A DNA stretch of 64,000 nucleotides from Gammaproteobacteria bacterium (GCA_029246545.1 JAQWMX010000011.1:92574-156573); one strand, 5' to 3'; shown: positions 25,216-35,214, counted from the stretch's first letter. The notes: generated by a model not told the origin, from the letters alone. Made by a program: numbers and translations.

Positions 25216-27273
25216 TTGAGAGCAAATTATAGAAGTGATTTAGTGAATACGCTAATTAAATCCGGGTCAATTAAAGAATCAACGGTAGATTGTTTCCGCA
25301 TTCTATCCCCAACTGCTATTTTGGGTTATGGCTTTCCAGTTGATTCATTTGAAAAGGGGCTGGAAGAAAAGATTGATCTAATTGCAGTTGATGCAGGCTC
25401 CATTGATGCCGGTCCTTATTATCTGGGCTCTGACAAACACTATGTCGGACTGGCTTCGTTACGACGTGATCTTACAGTCATGATTCAAGCTGCATTAGAG
25501 CAGAATTGCCCCTGTATTATCGGCAGTGCTGGTTTCTCCGGTGCTAATCCCCAATGCGATGAAGTAGTAGAGATTGTCCGTGACATTATTGCCACTGAAA
25601 GTGATCGGTCGGTGAAGCTGAGTGTAATTCATGCGGATTTGAATTCTACGGATCTGAGTCCCAAGCTGGATCAGTTAACGCCACTTGGCAACATGCCCCC
25701 ATTAAACGAGACAGATATAAAAGAAAGCAAAGTAGTTGGTCAGATGGGTATTGAGCCTATTATGACCGCACTATCTTTGGGTGCTGAAGTAATTGTTTGT
25801 GGGCGGGCTTATGACCCAGCAGTATTTGCTGCAGCACCTATCGCAGCGGGATTCGACCCAGGGCTGTGTTATCACGTTGGTAAAGTTCTGGAATGCGGAG
25901 CGATAGCAGCAATACCTGGTTCAGGCAGTGATTGTCTGATCGCTGAGATTTATGCAGATAGTCATGCTGAAATTTTTTCTCCAAACCCGGCTAGAGGATG
26001 CACACCCTCATCTATTGCAGCACATTGCCTGTATGAAAAACCCCGGCCTGATTTTTTCTATTTACCCGGTGGAATACTGGATATTAGTCAAACAGAATTC
26101 TATGAGCTGGCTAATAAACGAGTTGGGATCAAAGGAAGCCGTTTTATTTCACAGGCTGTCTCAATCAAATTGGAGGGCAGCAGGGCGTTGGGTCGGCGTT
26201 CTATATCCATTCTTGTAGTCGATAAAACAAAAGACCCATTGAGTGGAGGGAGAGGTGATGAAGGGCTACGTGTATATGGCCTTAATGGGGTAGAAGCCAG
26301 TACGGATGATCAGGAATTAGGTCTCATTGTGTGTGTAAACAGTAACAGCAAAGATGCCGCATGTGATGTTCTTGCAGCCTTGAGATCCGGGTTGTTGCAC
26401 TATGGTTATTCGGGGCGAATTTCAACAGCCGGGAATCTGGCCTTTCCATGCTCGCCCAGTGATTTGATATTAGAAGGAATCGATCAGCAGAGTTGTTTTT
26501 TTATTGCTGGTACACGTGATCCGATATTTCAGGCCGAGTGGGCGGCGATACAAACTGGTTTGTTAAAACAAGTAACTAGTCAGCTCCCAGAATTGGTAAA
26601 ACAATGCACAATTGAATTTCATAGCACAGATTCAAAAATGGGCTTTGCTTATGTTGAGACTTGTGAAGATGACGCTCTGCATGATGCACAGTTGCAATTG
26701 CTAAACGCCTATCGTCTTAAAAGTGAATTAGCGCTGACTCATATTGATGCAGGTCTTGCCTATGAATGGACTTTGTACCATCTGCTTTCTGATCCGGCAA
26801 TTTTAGATAAATGTTTTGAGGTAGAACAATGGTACTGGAATCAGAGGGAGTGGCTTAAAAAAGATACCTGCCCCTGTGATTGGAGTAAAAGTCTGCTCAT
26901 GCCGGGGGACCCCCCTGATGAAGCGCTTAGTCATATTCCTTCCGAACAACGAATCGATGGATCACAGTATTGTCTTATGGATATCGCAGAGATTATTCGT
27001 AGTAAAAATGCTGGTATAAATGAAATTACTTACGATATTTTATTTAAGTCGGAAGAGACTTTTAACTACGCGGTAAATTCCGGGGTTTTTACCCCAACAG
27101 AGATTGCTAAGATTCTTCAAATTCCAGATACGGATATTATCGGTTGCTATTCTTTTCTTGCGGCACGAGCAATTAAGGTTACTGCACAGCGCCAGGAGTT
27201 AGCAGGTAACCCAGGTGACCGGGATGTGTTTGGAGCGCAACAACATAAGGCACTTATTGCACTTAAGCTTTGA
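25216..27273 (+). CDS. AtuA-like (DUF1446) protein fused to DUF4387
   Basis: No ATG fits: the frame begins with TTG at 25216 or GTG at 25243. The 685-residue product has an AtuA/DUF1446-type N-terminal part (IDLIAVDAGSIDAGPYYLGS, GSAGFSGANPQCDEVVEIV, VVCGRAYDPAVFAAAPIA). Its last 100 residues are a DUF4387 domain (SKNAGINEITYDILF, then PGDRDVFGAQQHKALIAL). AtuA-type proteins occur in acyclic terpene (citronellol/geraniol) utilisation clusters, without proven activity. DUF4387 is normally a separate neighbouring gene, so this is a gene fusion. It stands alone on the plus strand, convergent with the aldo/keto reductase 14 bases away. Confidence 0.82.
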   Translation: MRANYRSDLVNTLIKSGSIKESTVDCFRILSPTAILGYGFPVDSFEKGLEEKIDLIAVDAGSIDAGPYYLGSDKHYVGLASLRRDLTVMIQAALEQNCPCIIGSAGFSGANPQCDEVVEIVRDIIATESDRSVKLSVIHADLNSTDLSPKLDQLTPLGNMPPLNETDIKESKVVGQMGIEPIMTALSLGAEVIVCGRAYDPAVFAAAPIAAGFDPGLCYHVGKVLECGAIAAIPGSGSDCLIAEIYADSHAEIFSPNPARGCTPSSIAAHCLYEKPRPDFFYLPGGILDISQTEFYELANKRVGIKGSRFISQAVSIKLEGSRALGRRSISILVVDKTKDPLSGGRGDEGLRVYGLNGVEASTDDQELGLIVCVNSNSKDAACDVLAALRSGLLHYGYSGRISTAGNLAFPCSPSDLILEGIDQQSCFFIAGTRDPIFQAEWAAIQTGLLKQVTSQLPELVKQCTIEFHSTDSKMGFAYVETCEDDALHDAQLQLLNAYRLKSELALTHIDAGLAYEWTLYHLLSDPAILDKCFEVEQWYWNQREWLKKDTCPCDWSKSLLMPGDPPDEALSHIPSEQRIDGSQYCLMDIAEIIRSKNAGINEITYDILFKSEETFNYAVNSGVFTPTEIAKILQIPDTDIIGCYSFLAARAIKVTAQRQELAGNPGDRDVFGAQQHKALIALKL

Positions 27274-27287
27274 TTGCTTAACGGGCC

Positions 27288-28238
27288 TTATTCTTTTTCG
27301 TCCCAAAGGTATTCGTAGTTATAGGGGCCTTTCCAGATTTTTCCATTTAGTAATCGGCAATGTTGGTCTAGCGATTGAATTTGCTCCAATGCTTCAGTAC
27401 TAAGTTTAAGTTCAGAGGCTGCCAGATTTTCCTTCATACGCTCTGCTTTAATTGATTTTGGGATAACTATAGTGCCGCGTTGCATTCCCCATGCCAGTAA
27501 AACCTGAGCTGGAGTTGCACTATGAGCTATAGCAATTTCTTTTATTAATGGAAGCTCCAATGGAACTGGACTATTTTCTTCGAGAAAAAAGGCGGGCCGA
27601 TCGCCTGAACCTAAAGGCGCGTAAGCAATTAATTTTATATCCTCAGAATCGCAATACTTTTTCATCTCTGGCTGCTGTAATAGGGGGTGTAATTCCACCT
27701 GATTAACTTCAGGCTTTATCCGACTATGTTTCACTAAACCCTGCAGTTTAGGCACACTGAAATTCGATACCCCGATGTGTTTAATTAAACCAGCATCAAC
27801 GCAGGCTTCCATGGCTTGCCAGGTTTCTGTAATAGGTAACTGTTCAAGACTCAGGTAGTCATCATCAGACTGAGGAAAGCCTACTTCAGGCTTGACTGCT
27901 ACCGGCCAATGAATCAAATAGAGGTCGAGATAGTCGAGCTGTAAATCTTGCAGAGATTTTTTAAGGGCAGGTGCAACATCGTTTGCTTTATGAGCATTAT
28001 TCCAGAGTTTGGAAGTGATCCACAATTCGTCCCTTTGCACTTCTTTCTCAGTTAATGCTTCAGCGAGGGCTTCACCAATGCCATTTTCATTGCCGTAAAC
28101 CGCTGCACAGTCAATGTGGCGATAACCGATTTTGAGTGCTTGTCGGATGACGGGCTTAATAGTCTGGTTATCGGTTTTCCAGGTGCCCAATCCGAGTGTG
28201 GGTATTTGATCGCCGTTTCTAAAGGAGAGTGTTTGCAT
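27288..28238 (-). CDS. Aldo/keto reductase
   Basis: The 316-residue cytoplasmic (alpha/beta)8-barrel enzyme has the catalytic tetrad in place: Asp and Tyr in HIDCAAVYGNE, Lys in WITSKLWNN, His in YLIHWPVAV. The NADPH-binding end has TIVIPKSIKAERMKENL. Members reduce aldehydes and ketones; the sequence resembles the AKR3/AKR4-type alcohol dehydrogenases. It is convergent with the AtuA-like gene and divergent from the DUF6152 gene at 28409, so probably a single-gene unit. The substrate cannot be named. Confidence 0.9.
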   Translation of the reverse strand: MQTLSFRNGDQIPTLGLGTWKTDNQTIKPVIRQALKIGYRHIDCAAVYGNENGIGEALAEALTEKEVQRDELWITSKLWNNAHKANDVAPALKKSLQDLQLDYLDLYLIHWPVAVKPEVGFPQSDDDYLSLEQLPITETWQAMEACVDAGLIKHIGVSNFSVPKLQGLVKHSRIKPEVNQVELHPLLQQPEMKKYCDSEDIKLIAYAPLGSGDRPAFFLEENSPVPLELPLIKEIAIAHSATPAQVLLAWGMQRGTIVIPKSIKAERMKENLAASELKLSTEALEQIQSLDQHCRLLNGKIWKGPYNYEYLWDEKE

Positions 28239-28408
28239 AGATTTTCCGGATACTTTTTAACAATTATGATTATCAAACCATCTCAATTAGAATTTTAATT
28301 TCCGTTAAGATCAGACAGTCTGGTTAACTTCCATAGCTTTAGCTCGCCAAACTGGAATTCCACATACAATACATCTACCATCTTATTAAGTGAAGTTAAG
28401 GAGACTAA

Positions 28409-29488
28409 ATGGCTCAACTAAAAAGACTTAGCCAATCATTAAAAGTAGCTCTTTTCGGGTTACTGGTCAGCTCCTTTATTGTGAATGCAGAAGCTCACCA
28501 CTCTAGAGCTAATTTTGATATTGATTCAATAATCGAGCTTTCAGGAACGGTGACTATAGTTCGTTGGCGGAGCCCTCATGTGTTCTGGGCTATTGATGTC
28601 ACAAATGAGCAGGGGGAAATCGAAAGCTGGACCATCGAGGGGCATTCCATTAGCGGATTAATGGGAAATGGATGGCAGGAAGATTCCGTAAAAGTAGGAG
28701 ATCATGTTGACGTTTTAGTAAACCCAAACCGAAATCCAGATCGTAAATTCGGATTGCTGGATTATTTCGAGCATGATGATGGAAGAATATTTTACTCATT
28801 TCGCCCGCCTGAAGGGGTTGAGCCATTAAGGCGTAATGATGATCAAATGATTGCCCCTTCTTCTGATTTTTCCGGCACCTGGACCAGAATGTCGGGCGAA
28901 AATGCTGCTCAGTCATTAAGAGCCGCGCTTGTTGGTGGTTTTTCTGCACCGACTGAATTAGCACTTACTCCCATTGCTGAGGAACAAGTTGCCAACTTTG
29001 ATATGAATAATGATCCTTATCTGGATTGTGTGCCCTTGGCTGTTCCAAGGATAATTACCTGGCCATATGCACACCGCTGGACTCGCAGTCCAAACCAGAT
29101 ATTGATTGAAAAAGAACAGTCTCCGCAAGTGCGCGTGATTCATTTTGACCAGGATGTCCCGCCTGAAGGATATGTATCAACTGAACTAGGCTTTTCTGCT
29201 GGTCGAATATTGGATGATGGCTCGTTGATTATTACTAGTAATAATTTTGCGCCAACACCCTGGGGTATAGTTAGAGGGCTGGATTCAAGTTCTGAAAAAC
29301 AGGTTATAGAAGAGTATAAATTAGCCGATGATGGCTTAACTGTCTCATATAGCTTTACGGTGTCAGACTCTGTCTATCTTACAGAGCCACTTATTACCGA
29401 GGGCCGATACCGCAAAATTGCAGATCATGAATTTACTAATGTGCCCTGCGATATTGAAACATCCAGGCAACATTTGCAGTTTGAATAA
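28409..29488 (+). CDS. Exported DUF6152 family protein
   Basis: The 359-residue protein has a signal peptide ending VNAEA, followed by a DUF6152 domain: HHSRANFDIDSIIELSGTVT, RWRSPHVFWAIDV and WTIEGHS (about residues 30-115). The second half has FSGTWTRMSGE and DCVPLAVPRIITWPYAHRW, seen in long members of the same group. The role is unknown; such proteins are common in marine gammaproteobacteria with many exported hydrolases. AAGGAG lies five bases before the ATG. No close partner gene follows (159 bases to the small lipoprotein). Confidence 0.8.
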   Translation: MAQLKRLSQSLKVALFGLLVSSFIVNAEAHHSRANFDIDSIIELSGTVTIVRWRSPHVFWAIDVTNEQGEIESWTIEGHSISGLMGNGWQEDSVKVGDHVDVLVNPNRNPDRKFGLLDYFEHDDGRIFYSFRPPEGVEPLRRNDDQMIAPSSDFSGTWTRMSGENAAQSLRAALVGGFSAPTELALTPIAEEQVANFDMNNDPYLDCVPLAVPRIITWPYAHRWTRSPNQILIEKEQSPQVRVIHFDQDVPPEGYVSTELGFSAGRILDDGSLIITSNNFAPTPWGIVRGLDSSSEKQVIEEYKLADDGLTVSYSFTVSDSVYLTEPLITEGRYRKIADHEFTNVPCDIETSRQHLQFE

Positions 29489-29647
29489 AGTTTGTGTGTA
29501 TTACCCGTTCTGGTAACAATGTGAATACTGTGAATAGTTTTATTAAAAGGTCCTTAACAACATTTTCAGTTAAGGGGCTTACTTCACTTCTTCTAGAAAA
29601 TCCGTGATACTAGAAAATCATTATTTTTTAATTATTGAGAATATTCC

Positions 29648-29983
29648 ATGAAAAAATTTACTTTAGTTGTATTGTTTGTCTTCGCGTCATTAGGTTTAAC
29701 TTCTTGCGGCTCAGAAGAGGCGGCTACAACTTCAACATCTTCGGCCGAATCTATGGCGGACACATCTTCTAATGCTAACGATGCCATGGAGTCAGCTCAG
29801 TCTGAAGCAGCAAATATGGTGGAGCAAGCTGAAGCTATGCTAGATGAAACTGTATTGGCAGCAGAGTCTCGAATGGATGACGCGATGGAACAAGCTGAAA
29901 ATTCTGCTGAAGAAGTAATGGATGAAAAAGAAGAGGAACTAATAGAAGCAGTTAACGATCAGTTAGATAGCCTCCTTAATTAA
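29648..29983 (+). CDS. Small helical lipoprotein
   Basis: The 111-residue product has a lipoprotein signal, with Cys at about residue 20 in LGLTSCGSEE. The mature part is acidic and rich in Ala, Glu and Ser with helical repeats (AESMADTSSN, EQAEAMLDETV, MEQAENSAEEVMDE), probably a coiled coil. Composition resembles Lpp- or BON-like small envelope proteins but no domain is recognisable. It is followed 28 bases later by the alpha/beta hydrolase gene on the same strand, so the two are likely an operon ended by the hairpin at 30746. Confidence 0.7.
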   Translation: MKKFTLVVLFVFASLGLTSCGSEEAATTSTSSAESMADTSSNANDAMESAQSEAANMVEQAEAMLDETVLAAESRMDDAMEQAENSAEEVMDEKEEELIEAVNDQLDSLLN

Positions 29984-30011
29984 AATAATTTTTGAATAGA
30001 AGGAATTCTTT

Positions 30012-30731
30012 ATGACAACTTATGTATTAGTTCATGGTGCTTGGCATGGTGCTTGGTGCTGGAATGAAGTAGTCCCTAGCCTAGAAGCCGCTGGCCATAC
30101 TGTGATTACGCCTGAACTACCAGGTTCCGGTGCAGATTCAACACCTGCTAGTGAAGTGACATTAGAAGCTTATGCCAATAAGTTGGTAGAGGTGCTCGAT
30201 CAACAAGATGAAAAAGTAGTATTGGTAGGCCATTCCATGGGAGGTTTAGCTATTTCTGCAGCTGCAGAATTAAGGCCTGATAAAATTGGTGCTTTGGTAT
30301 ACCTTTCTGGATTTTTGCCGCAATCAGGTCAGTCATTATTATCATTGGAAGAATCTAATCCGCATTCATCTGTGCCACCAGCATTGGAAGTTGCTGAAGA
30401 TGGCGTAACAGGTTCATTGAAAGCAGAAAAAATTCGAGAGCTTTTTTATCATGACTGTAGTGATGAAGATTATGAATATTCAATTGCTCATCATCATGCT
30501 CAAGCATTGGCGCCATTGGCGACACTGGTAGAAATTAGTGATGAAAATTTCGGCTCTGTGGATCGTTATTATATTTTGCTGACAGAAGATCGCGCCATTC
30601 ATCCCGATATGCAACGTCAAATGATAGACGCATCACCTTGCAAGGAAGTTTTTGAAATTGCTTCTAGCCATTCAGCTTTTTATTCTAAAAAAGCGGAGCT
30701 TGTCGAAATTATTCAAAAGATAAATGTTTAG
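30012..30731 (+). CDS. Alpha/beta hydrolase, EstC/hydroxynitrile-lyase-like esterase
   Basis: The 239-residue soluble protein starts with YVLVHGAWHGAWCWNEVVP, the oxyanion-loop signature of the salicylate-esterase/hydroxynitrile-lyase branch of alpha/beta hydrolases. The nucleophile Ser is in GHSMGG (about residue 75) and the catalytic His in SSHSAFYS near the C-terminus. It probably hydrolyses a small ester in the cytoplasm. AAGGA precedes the ATG. It lies 28 bases after the small lipoprotein gene and is followed by a terminator hairpin. Confidence 0.88.
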   Translation: MTTYVLVHGAWHGAWCWNEVVPSLEAAGHTVITPELPGSGADSTPASEVTLEAYANKLVEVLDQQDEKVVLVGHSMGGLAISAAAELRPDKIGALVYLSGFLPQSGQSLLSLEESNPHSSVPPALEVAEDGVTGSLKAEKIRELFYHDCSDEDYEYSIAHHHAQALAPLATLVEISDENFGSVDRYYILLTEDRAIHPDMQRQMIDASPCKEVFEIASSHSAFYSKKAELVEIIQKINV

Positions 30732-30745
30732 GATTTAATTCTAGC

Positions 30746-30788
30746 GGTGCCAGAGTAAATAGATAATTTGCTCTGACACCTTTTATTT
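30746..30788 (+). terminator. Rho-independent terminator after the hydrolase gene
   Basis: The arms GGTGCCAGAGTAAAT (30746-30760) and ATTTGCTCTGACACC (30766-30780) pair with one mismatch and one G-U, and a T-rich run (TTTTATTT) follows. It lies 15 bases after the plus-strand hydrolase stop and 17 bases before the end of the convergent M28 peptidase gene. Confidence 0.8.
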
Positions 30789-30804
30789 CACACAATTATT
30801 TTTG

Positions 30805-32037
30805 CTATTCACCGGTAGCAGCTTCCGTCAATTGAGCAATAGCCGCCATAGTGGTTTGTGCAGCATTGAGCCCTAGGCGAAAATCTTTATCGGTGAAGGT
30901 TGTCCAGACATCAAGTGGTGTATGCCAGGTAGGATTCCAACCGCCTCCAGTTTGGGCGCCTCGTTCATTCTCTCGTAAACTAATAGATGGGATTATGTCC
31001 ATAAAGGAAGCTGAATCAGTTCTGGTCATGTGAGGACCAACAGTAGCCGGATAATCGGTGTTATAAGTATCCGCTGCTGTTTTAAATACAAAAGCCAAGC
31101 GCATGGATTCATTCGCAAGATCTGAATCAGATTGAAATTCGATGTTCACATCGGCTTCTGGTCTTTGTTCTCGACTAACAGTTCCATCGGCTCGAGGAGC
31201 TCCATGATCCCACAACATCATGTCATGCTGGATCATACCCAACCAGCGAGGTTCAGGGTAAAGTCCTGAGCCAGGTGGAGATTCAATCCCTTGTAAATCT
31301 TGACGTTGTTCTACATACGCTCTTGAGCCATTCAGACCAGTTTCTTCGTTGTTCCATAATGCAAAACGAATAGAGCGCTCTGTTTTTACATCGGGGGAAT
31401 TTAATATCCTAGCCAGCTCCATGACTAATGCAGTGCCGGAGGCGTTATCATTTACTGCTTCATTTACACCATGACCGTCCATGTGCGCACTAACAATATA
31501 TGCCTCATCAGGATAAGTGGTTCCAATCTTAGTGCAATAGACTTCTTGGCGTTCGCCATCAACTGGCTCTTCAGCATTTAATTGACGAATACGTAAATCG
31601 GGTTGGGCTTCCAGATCACGATTTACTCCAGTGGGGATCCGATAGCCAAAAATGGAACTGCCACCAAAGCCGCTGCCATTTCGACCTACCAGACCACCAG
31701 TGCTGGTAATTAATTCAGCTTCTTCTGCCTGGGGTGTTGTAGGTCTTGGAGTAGTTGTAAAGTCATAGGAAATACGCTCGACATTACTACAGCCGTAAGA
31801 TTCCAATTGCTCGGCAATCCAATCCACTGCATTGTGATTACGAGAAGTGCCCTGGCGCCGATCTCCAAACTGGGTAAGATCTTTAATAGTGCTTTTGTAA
31901 TTTTCTAATTCCAAGCGACCGACTAAATCTGCAACAGGATCATTCTCGGAATCTTGTTGAGCCGATGAAATGCTCCCTATGCTGATTAAAGTCGCAGCTG
32001 ACAGACCAATTATTATAAATCGATTTTTTATGTCCAT
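30805..32037 (-). CDS. Exported M28-family zinc peptidase
   Basis: The 410-residue protein has a signal peptide ending SISSAQQ. It is an M28 aminopeptidase/carboxypeptidase-type metallopeptidase with Zn ligands and the catalytic Glu in IVSAHMDGHG, VNDNASGTALVMEL, WNNEETGLNGSRAYV and a C-terminal WHTPLDVWTTF. It acts in the periplasm or outside the cell on peptides or acyl-amino acids. It is the last gene of a leftward run with the alpha/beta hydrolase and gamma-glutamyltransferase genes, pointing to a peptide or amide scavenging group. Gap to the next gene is 104 bases. Confidence 0.9.
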   Translation of the reverse strand: MDIKNRFIIIGLSAATLISIGSISSAQQDSENDPVADLVGRLELENYKSTIKDLTQFGDRRQGTSRNHNAVDWIAEQLESYGCSNVERISYDFTTTPRPTTPQAEEAELITSTGGLVGRNGSGFGGSSIFGYRIPTGVNRDLEAQPDLRIRQLNAEEPVDGERQEVYCTKIGTTYPDEAYIVSAHMDGHGVNEAVNDNASGTALVMELARILNSPDVKTERSIRFALWNNEETGLNGSRAYVEQRQDLQGIESPPGSGLYPEPRWLGMIQHDMMLWDHGAPRADGTVSREQRPEADVNIEFQSDSDLANESMRLAFVFKTAADTYNTDYPATVGPHMTRTDSASFMDIIPSISLRENERGAQTGGGWNPTWHTPLDVWTTFTDKDFRLGLNAAQTTMAAIAQLTEAATGE

Positions 32038-32141
32038 TTATGCTCCTATGCTCTTTCGAATTTGCTTAATGTTAATAATTTTTAAAAACAACAATTAATA
32101 ATTTATTAAAAGGCAGGCAAAGTTTTTACTTTATTGACTGA

Positions 32142-33170
32142 TCATTCCCATTCGCTGGCAGGTTCATTAGGGTCTGACCTAAGAAAACGAATTAGGTCGG
32201 TATGAAATAGATCATGGATTTCAATTTGCGGCGCATGGCCAATTCCTGGGTAAAGCAAAATTGTAGAATTTTGCAATTCATCATTTACATGATTTGCTAG
32301 CTCTGGAAAATTATCGACCAAGCAGTCTTCTTCACCACCCATGACTAAAGCCTTAGTTGTGATATGTTGCCAATCATAAACCACAGGATCGTTATAAAGC
32401 ATTTGTACCTGTAATCTTCTTATCATTGCAAGGCGTGGCCATTCTCCGCTCATGGATTGGCCATATCTGCGCCGAACATATTCCAAATGCTGAGGCGGCC
32501 ATGCCCCAGGAAAATATCGCAAATGGCCAGCGAGCACTGATTGATAAGTGATGCTGTCGACACCTTCTCGATAGGGGTCCGACCAAGGTCGAGTTTGGCG
32601 TTGATCGGTAAGTCCAATTTGATTCACCATGACAACATGAGTAATTAATTCTGGGTAGGACATTGCGAAACGGCTTACTACCATTCCGCCCATTGAATGT
32701 CCGACAATAGCCACTTCATTTATTTCTAATTCATCCAGTAAGGCCTTCATGTTGGAAGCAACAAAATTAAACTGATAAGGAATAATAGGTTTTGATGATT
32801 TAGCGTAACCGATACGATCGACAGCAATAACACGAAAGCCTGCTGCAGAAAGTGCCTGAATAGTTGGTGTATATGCCTCAGAATAAAAGTTCATACCGTG
32901 TTGCCAAAAAACGGTCTGACCAATTGGACTTCCAGATGGTGGAACATCCATATAAGCCATTCGCATGTCCTGACCAAAACGTTTAAGCGCCAGATAATGA
33001 ACCGGGTAGGGATAAGGAATTTCTTCGAAGTTTGCTGAAACGGGACCCCAATCTGCAGGTGCTTCAGCTGGAGGTGTAAGTGGCCATTCTTGAGCGAAGC
33101 TGGAACTAGCTAAAAGAAAAAACAGAATTGACGTTGCTAATGGATATAAGGTTTTTATTACTGTCGACAT
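32142..33170 (-). CDS. Exported alpha/beta hydrolase
   Basis: The 342-residue protein has a signal peptide ending SSSFAQE and an alpha/beta hydrolase core. This has the oxyanion region TVFWQHGMNF, nucleophile Ser in IVGHSMGGMVVSRFA, Asp in GGEEDCLVDNF and His in YPGIGHAPQIE. It lies 26 bases after the gamma-glutamyltransferase gene and 104 bases before the M28 peptidase gene. It is likely a periplasmic esterase; the substrate class is not visible. Confidence 0.88.
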   Translation of the reverse strand: MSTVIKTLYPLATSILFFLLASSSFAQEWPLTPPAEAPADWGPVSANFEEIPYPYPVHYLALKRFGQDMRMAYMDVPPSGSPIGQTVFWQHGMNFYSEAYTPTIQALSAAGFRVIAVDRIGYAKSSKPIIPYQFNFVASNMKALLDELEINEVAIVGHSMGGMVVSRFAMSYPELITHVVMVNQIGLTDQRQTRPWSDPYREGVDSITYQSVLAGHLRYFPGAWPPQHLEYVRRRYGQSMSGEWPRLAMIRRLQVQMLYNDPVVYDWQHITTKALVMGGEEDCLVDNFPELANHVNDELQNSTILLYPGIGHAPQIEIHDLFHTDLIRFLRSDPNEPASEWE

Positions 33171-33196
33171 AAGCCAAGTCTTTCTTTGTGAAAAAT

Positions 33197-35176
33197 TTAA
33201 AAACCTAGAGCTGTGTCATCGCCAAAATCACTCGCGCCACCAGTCATGGTCCCATATTCCAGATTAAACAAAATAGCTGTAATAGGTCCTGACGTTTTTT
33301 CTCTAAATTCCAGTTCATAACCCATGCGGATTAGCGTTCTCAAAACTAAGGTATCCATATCGGTGCGCAGAACAATTCTTCCAGGTTGACTATAGTGATC
33401 GCCAAAGGAACTATGAAGCTGATAGCTTTCAAAGTTTGCAGCTTCAGTAGCCTGTTGAACATCCATGCCGAATTCCACAATATTGAGGAAGAATTGTAGT
33501 AGCCATTGTTCTTGACCATCACCTCCCTGAACTGAAAAAGCCATATAGGGTTCGCCATCTTTTAAGGCGATACTAGGGGTGAGAGTTGCCCTTGGGCGTT
33601 TGCCTGGTTCGAGAGTGTTATAAGGGCTGCGTTTCTCATTAAGTTCAAAACTTTGCATGCGTTGCGATAAGCTCATGCCAGTTGAGCCTGCGACGAAGGC
33701 AGGCATCCAAGCACCGCTTGGTGTAATGGACACAACCCAGCCCTCTTCATCAGCGGCTTGAATTGAGGTGGTGCCTGCATGAAAACCTTCATCGTGGCTC
33801 ATGATGCTGACGACATTACCATTGCCATCACTTTCGCTAATTTCAATTGGTTGTGTAAGGGGCTCAGGATTGGCATCGTTTCTTGCTATGTCCCACCCAG
33901 GTTGTATGTTGGGTTCCCAGCTTTCAAGATGTCTTAAAAATGGATTAGGCTCATCGCCTTGGTAAGGGTAGGGGTTCCCAGGGGCAATATCAGGCTGATT
34001 GCGGCCTGGGTCAATTAGTGCTGCTCGGTCACGGGCATAATCTTTAGATAGCAGGCCGGCAATTGGTTCTTCCGGTGGGAAGTAAGGGTCGCCGTAATAA
34101 AAATCACGATCAGCAAAGGTTAAGTTCATGACTTGGTAAAGTGTATGGATATATTCGGCACTGTTATAACCCATTCGTTGCAAATCCATGCCTTCCAGCA
34201 TATTAAGCATTTGCAACATGACAGGACCTTGGCTCCAGCTATCCAGTTTAAAAACTTCAATATCCTTATAAGTTGTTGATACCGGTTCTTCGATATAAAC
34301 CTGCCAGCTATCTAAATCTTCCATAGTAAAAAGGCCGCCGGAGGAGCGACTTGCACGCACTATTTCTTCGGCAATATCACCACGGTAAAAACGATCATAG
34401 GCAGCCATAATGGCTTCTTCTCGGCTTGCTCCATTAGCCAGTGCAGTTTGTTCTGCTTCTACCAATTTACTAAGGGTGTTATGTAAATCTTCTTGCACAA
34501 ACAATTGGCCTGGATAGGGTGCAGCCCACTCTCTGGCGTTGGCAGGGTTGGAATTTGGCAGCATAATATTCGCAGTATCAGGCCAAATTCGTAGAAATTG
34601 TTTGTCTAACTCAATACGCTCAGCTTGGATTTGTTCTATTGGGTAACCCAGCGCCATTTCAATAGAAGGCGCGAGCACCTGAGCCAGACTCATGCTGCCA
34701 TATTCTGCCAACATAACCATGAGGCCTCCCGGAGTACCAGGCGTTACCGCGGCAAGGGGCCCATAATCAGGAGGGGTGATGTAATTCAGATTGCGAAAAT
34801 ATTCAGGAGTCGCGCCAGAAGGTGCTGCACCAAGTGCGTTAATAGCATGTACTTCGCCAGTATTTGGGTTATGGATTAAGGCCTGTGTTTCTCCACCCCA
34901 ACCCATTGTGTCCCAGATAGTTGCAGAAGCTGCAAGCATGGCACTAGCAGCATCAACAGCATTACCACCTTGGCTGAAAATCATGCTGCCTACGGAAACA
35001 GATATTGGTTTACCCGCTGCAGCCATCCAATGATTACCATGTGCCGGTGGTTTATTTGAGTGTTGAGGTTCTTGTGCGAATAGAGAATTATACGAGGCAA
35101 ACAGAAGACAGCTGCTAATGCTGGCCACTAGACAAATATGAGTTACAGCTTTTTTGAAATAGATTTTTTTTCTCAT
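33197..35176 (-). CDS. Exported gamma-glutamyltransferase family protein
   Basis: From the ATG at 35176, which gives a proper signal peptide (MRKKIYFKKAVTHICLVASI...), the product is 659 residues. It has the Ntn-hydrolase GGT fold: GGNAVDAASAMLAASATIW, GAAPSGATPEYF, and the autoprocessing region HAGTTSIQAADEEGW, where the first Thr of TTS is the expected nucleophile. Ahead of it lies an atypical insert rich in Pro and Asn. Family members cleave gamma-glutamyl bonds or acylate and deacylate related amides. It starts 38 bases after the ApbE-DUF2271 gene ends, on the same strand. Confidence 0.87.
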   Translation of the reverse strand: MRKKIYFKKAVTHICLVASISSCLLFASYNSLFAQEPQHSNKPPAHGNHWMAAAGKPISVSVGSMIFSQGGNAVDAASAMLAASATIWDTMGWGGETQALIHNPNTGEVHAINALGAAPSGATPEYFRNLNYITPPDYGPLAAVTPGTPGGLMVMLAEYGSMSLAQVLAPSIEMALGYPIEQIQAERIELDKQFLRIWPDTANIMLPNSNPANAREWAAPYPGQLFVQEDLHNTLSKLVEAEQTALANGASREEAIMAAYDRFYRGDIAEEIVRASRSSGGLFTMEDLDSWQVYIEEPVSTTYKDIEVFKLDSWSQGPVMLQMLNMLEGMDLQRMGYNSAEYIHTLYQVMNLTFADRDFYYGDPYFPPEEPIAGLLSKDYARDRAALIDPGRNQPDIAPGNPYPYQGDEPNPFLRHLESWEPNIQPGWDIARNDANPEPLTQPIEISESDGNGNVVSIMSHDEGFHAGTTSIQAADEEGWVVSITPSGAWMPAFVAGSTGMSLSQRMQSFELNEKRSPYNTLEPGKRPRATLTPSIALKDGEPYMAFSVQGGDGQEQWLLQFFLNIVEFGMDVQQATEAANFESYQLHSSFGDHYSQPGRIVLRTDMDTLVLRTLIRMGYELEFREKTSGPITAILFNLEYGTMTGGASDFGDDTALGF

Positions 35177-35214
35177 GCTTAAGCGTTGATATAACTGTTG
35201 AATGTACAGCAACT

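Noticed and set aside
29552..29575. 7-bp stem (CCTTAAC/GTTAAGG) after the DUF6152 gene as a terminator
   Set aside because: Weak AT-rich stem with a 10-base loop and no T-run; not strong enough to list.
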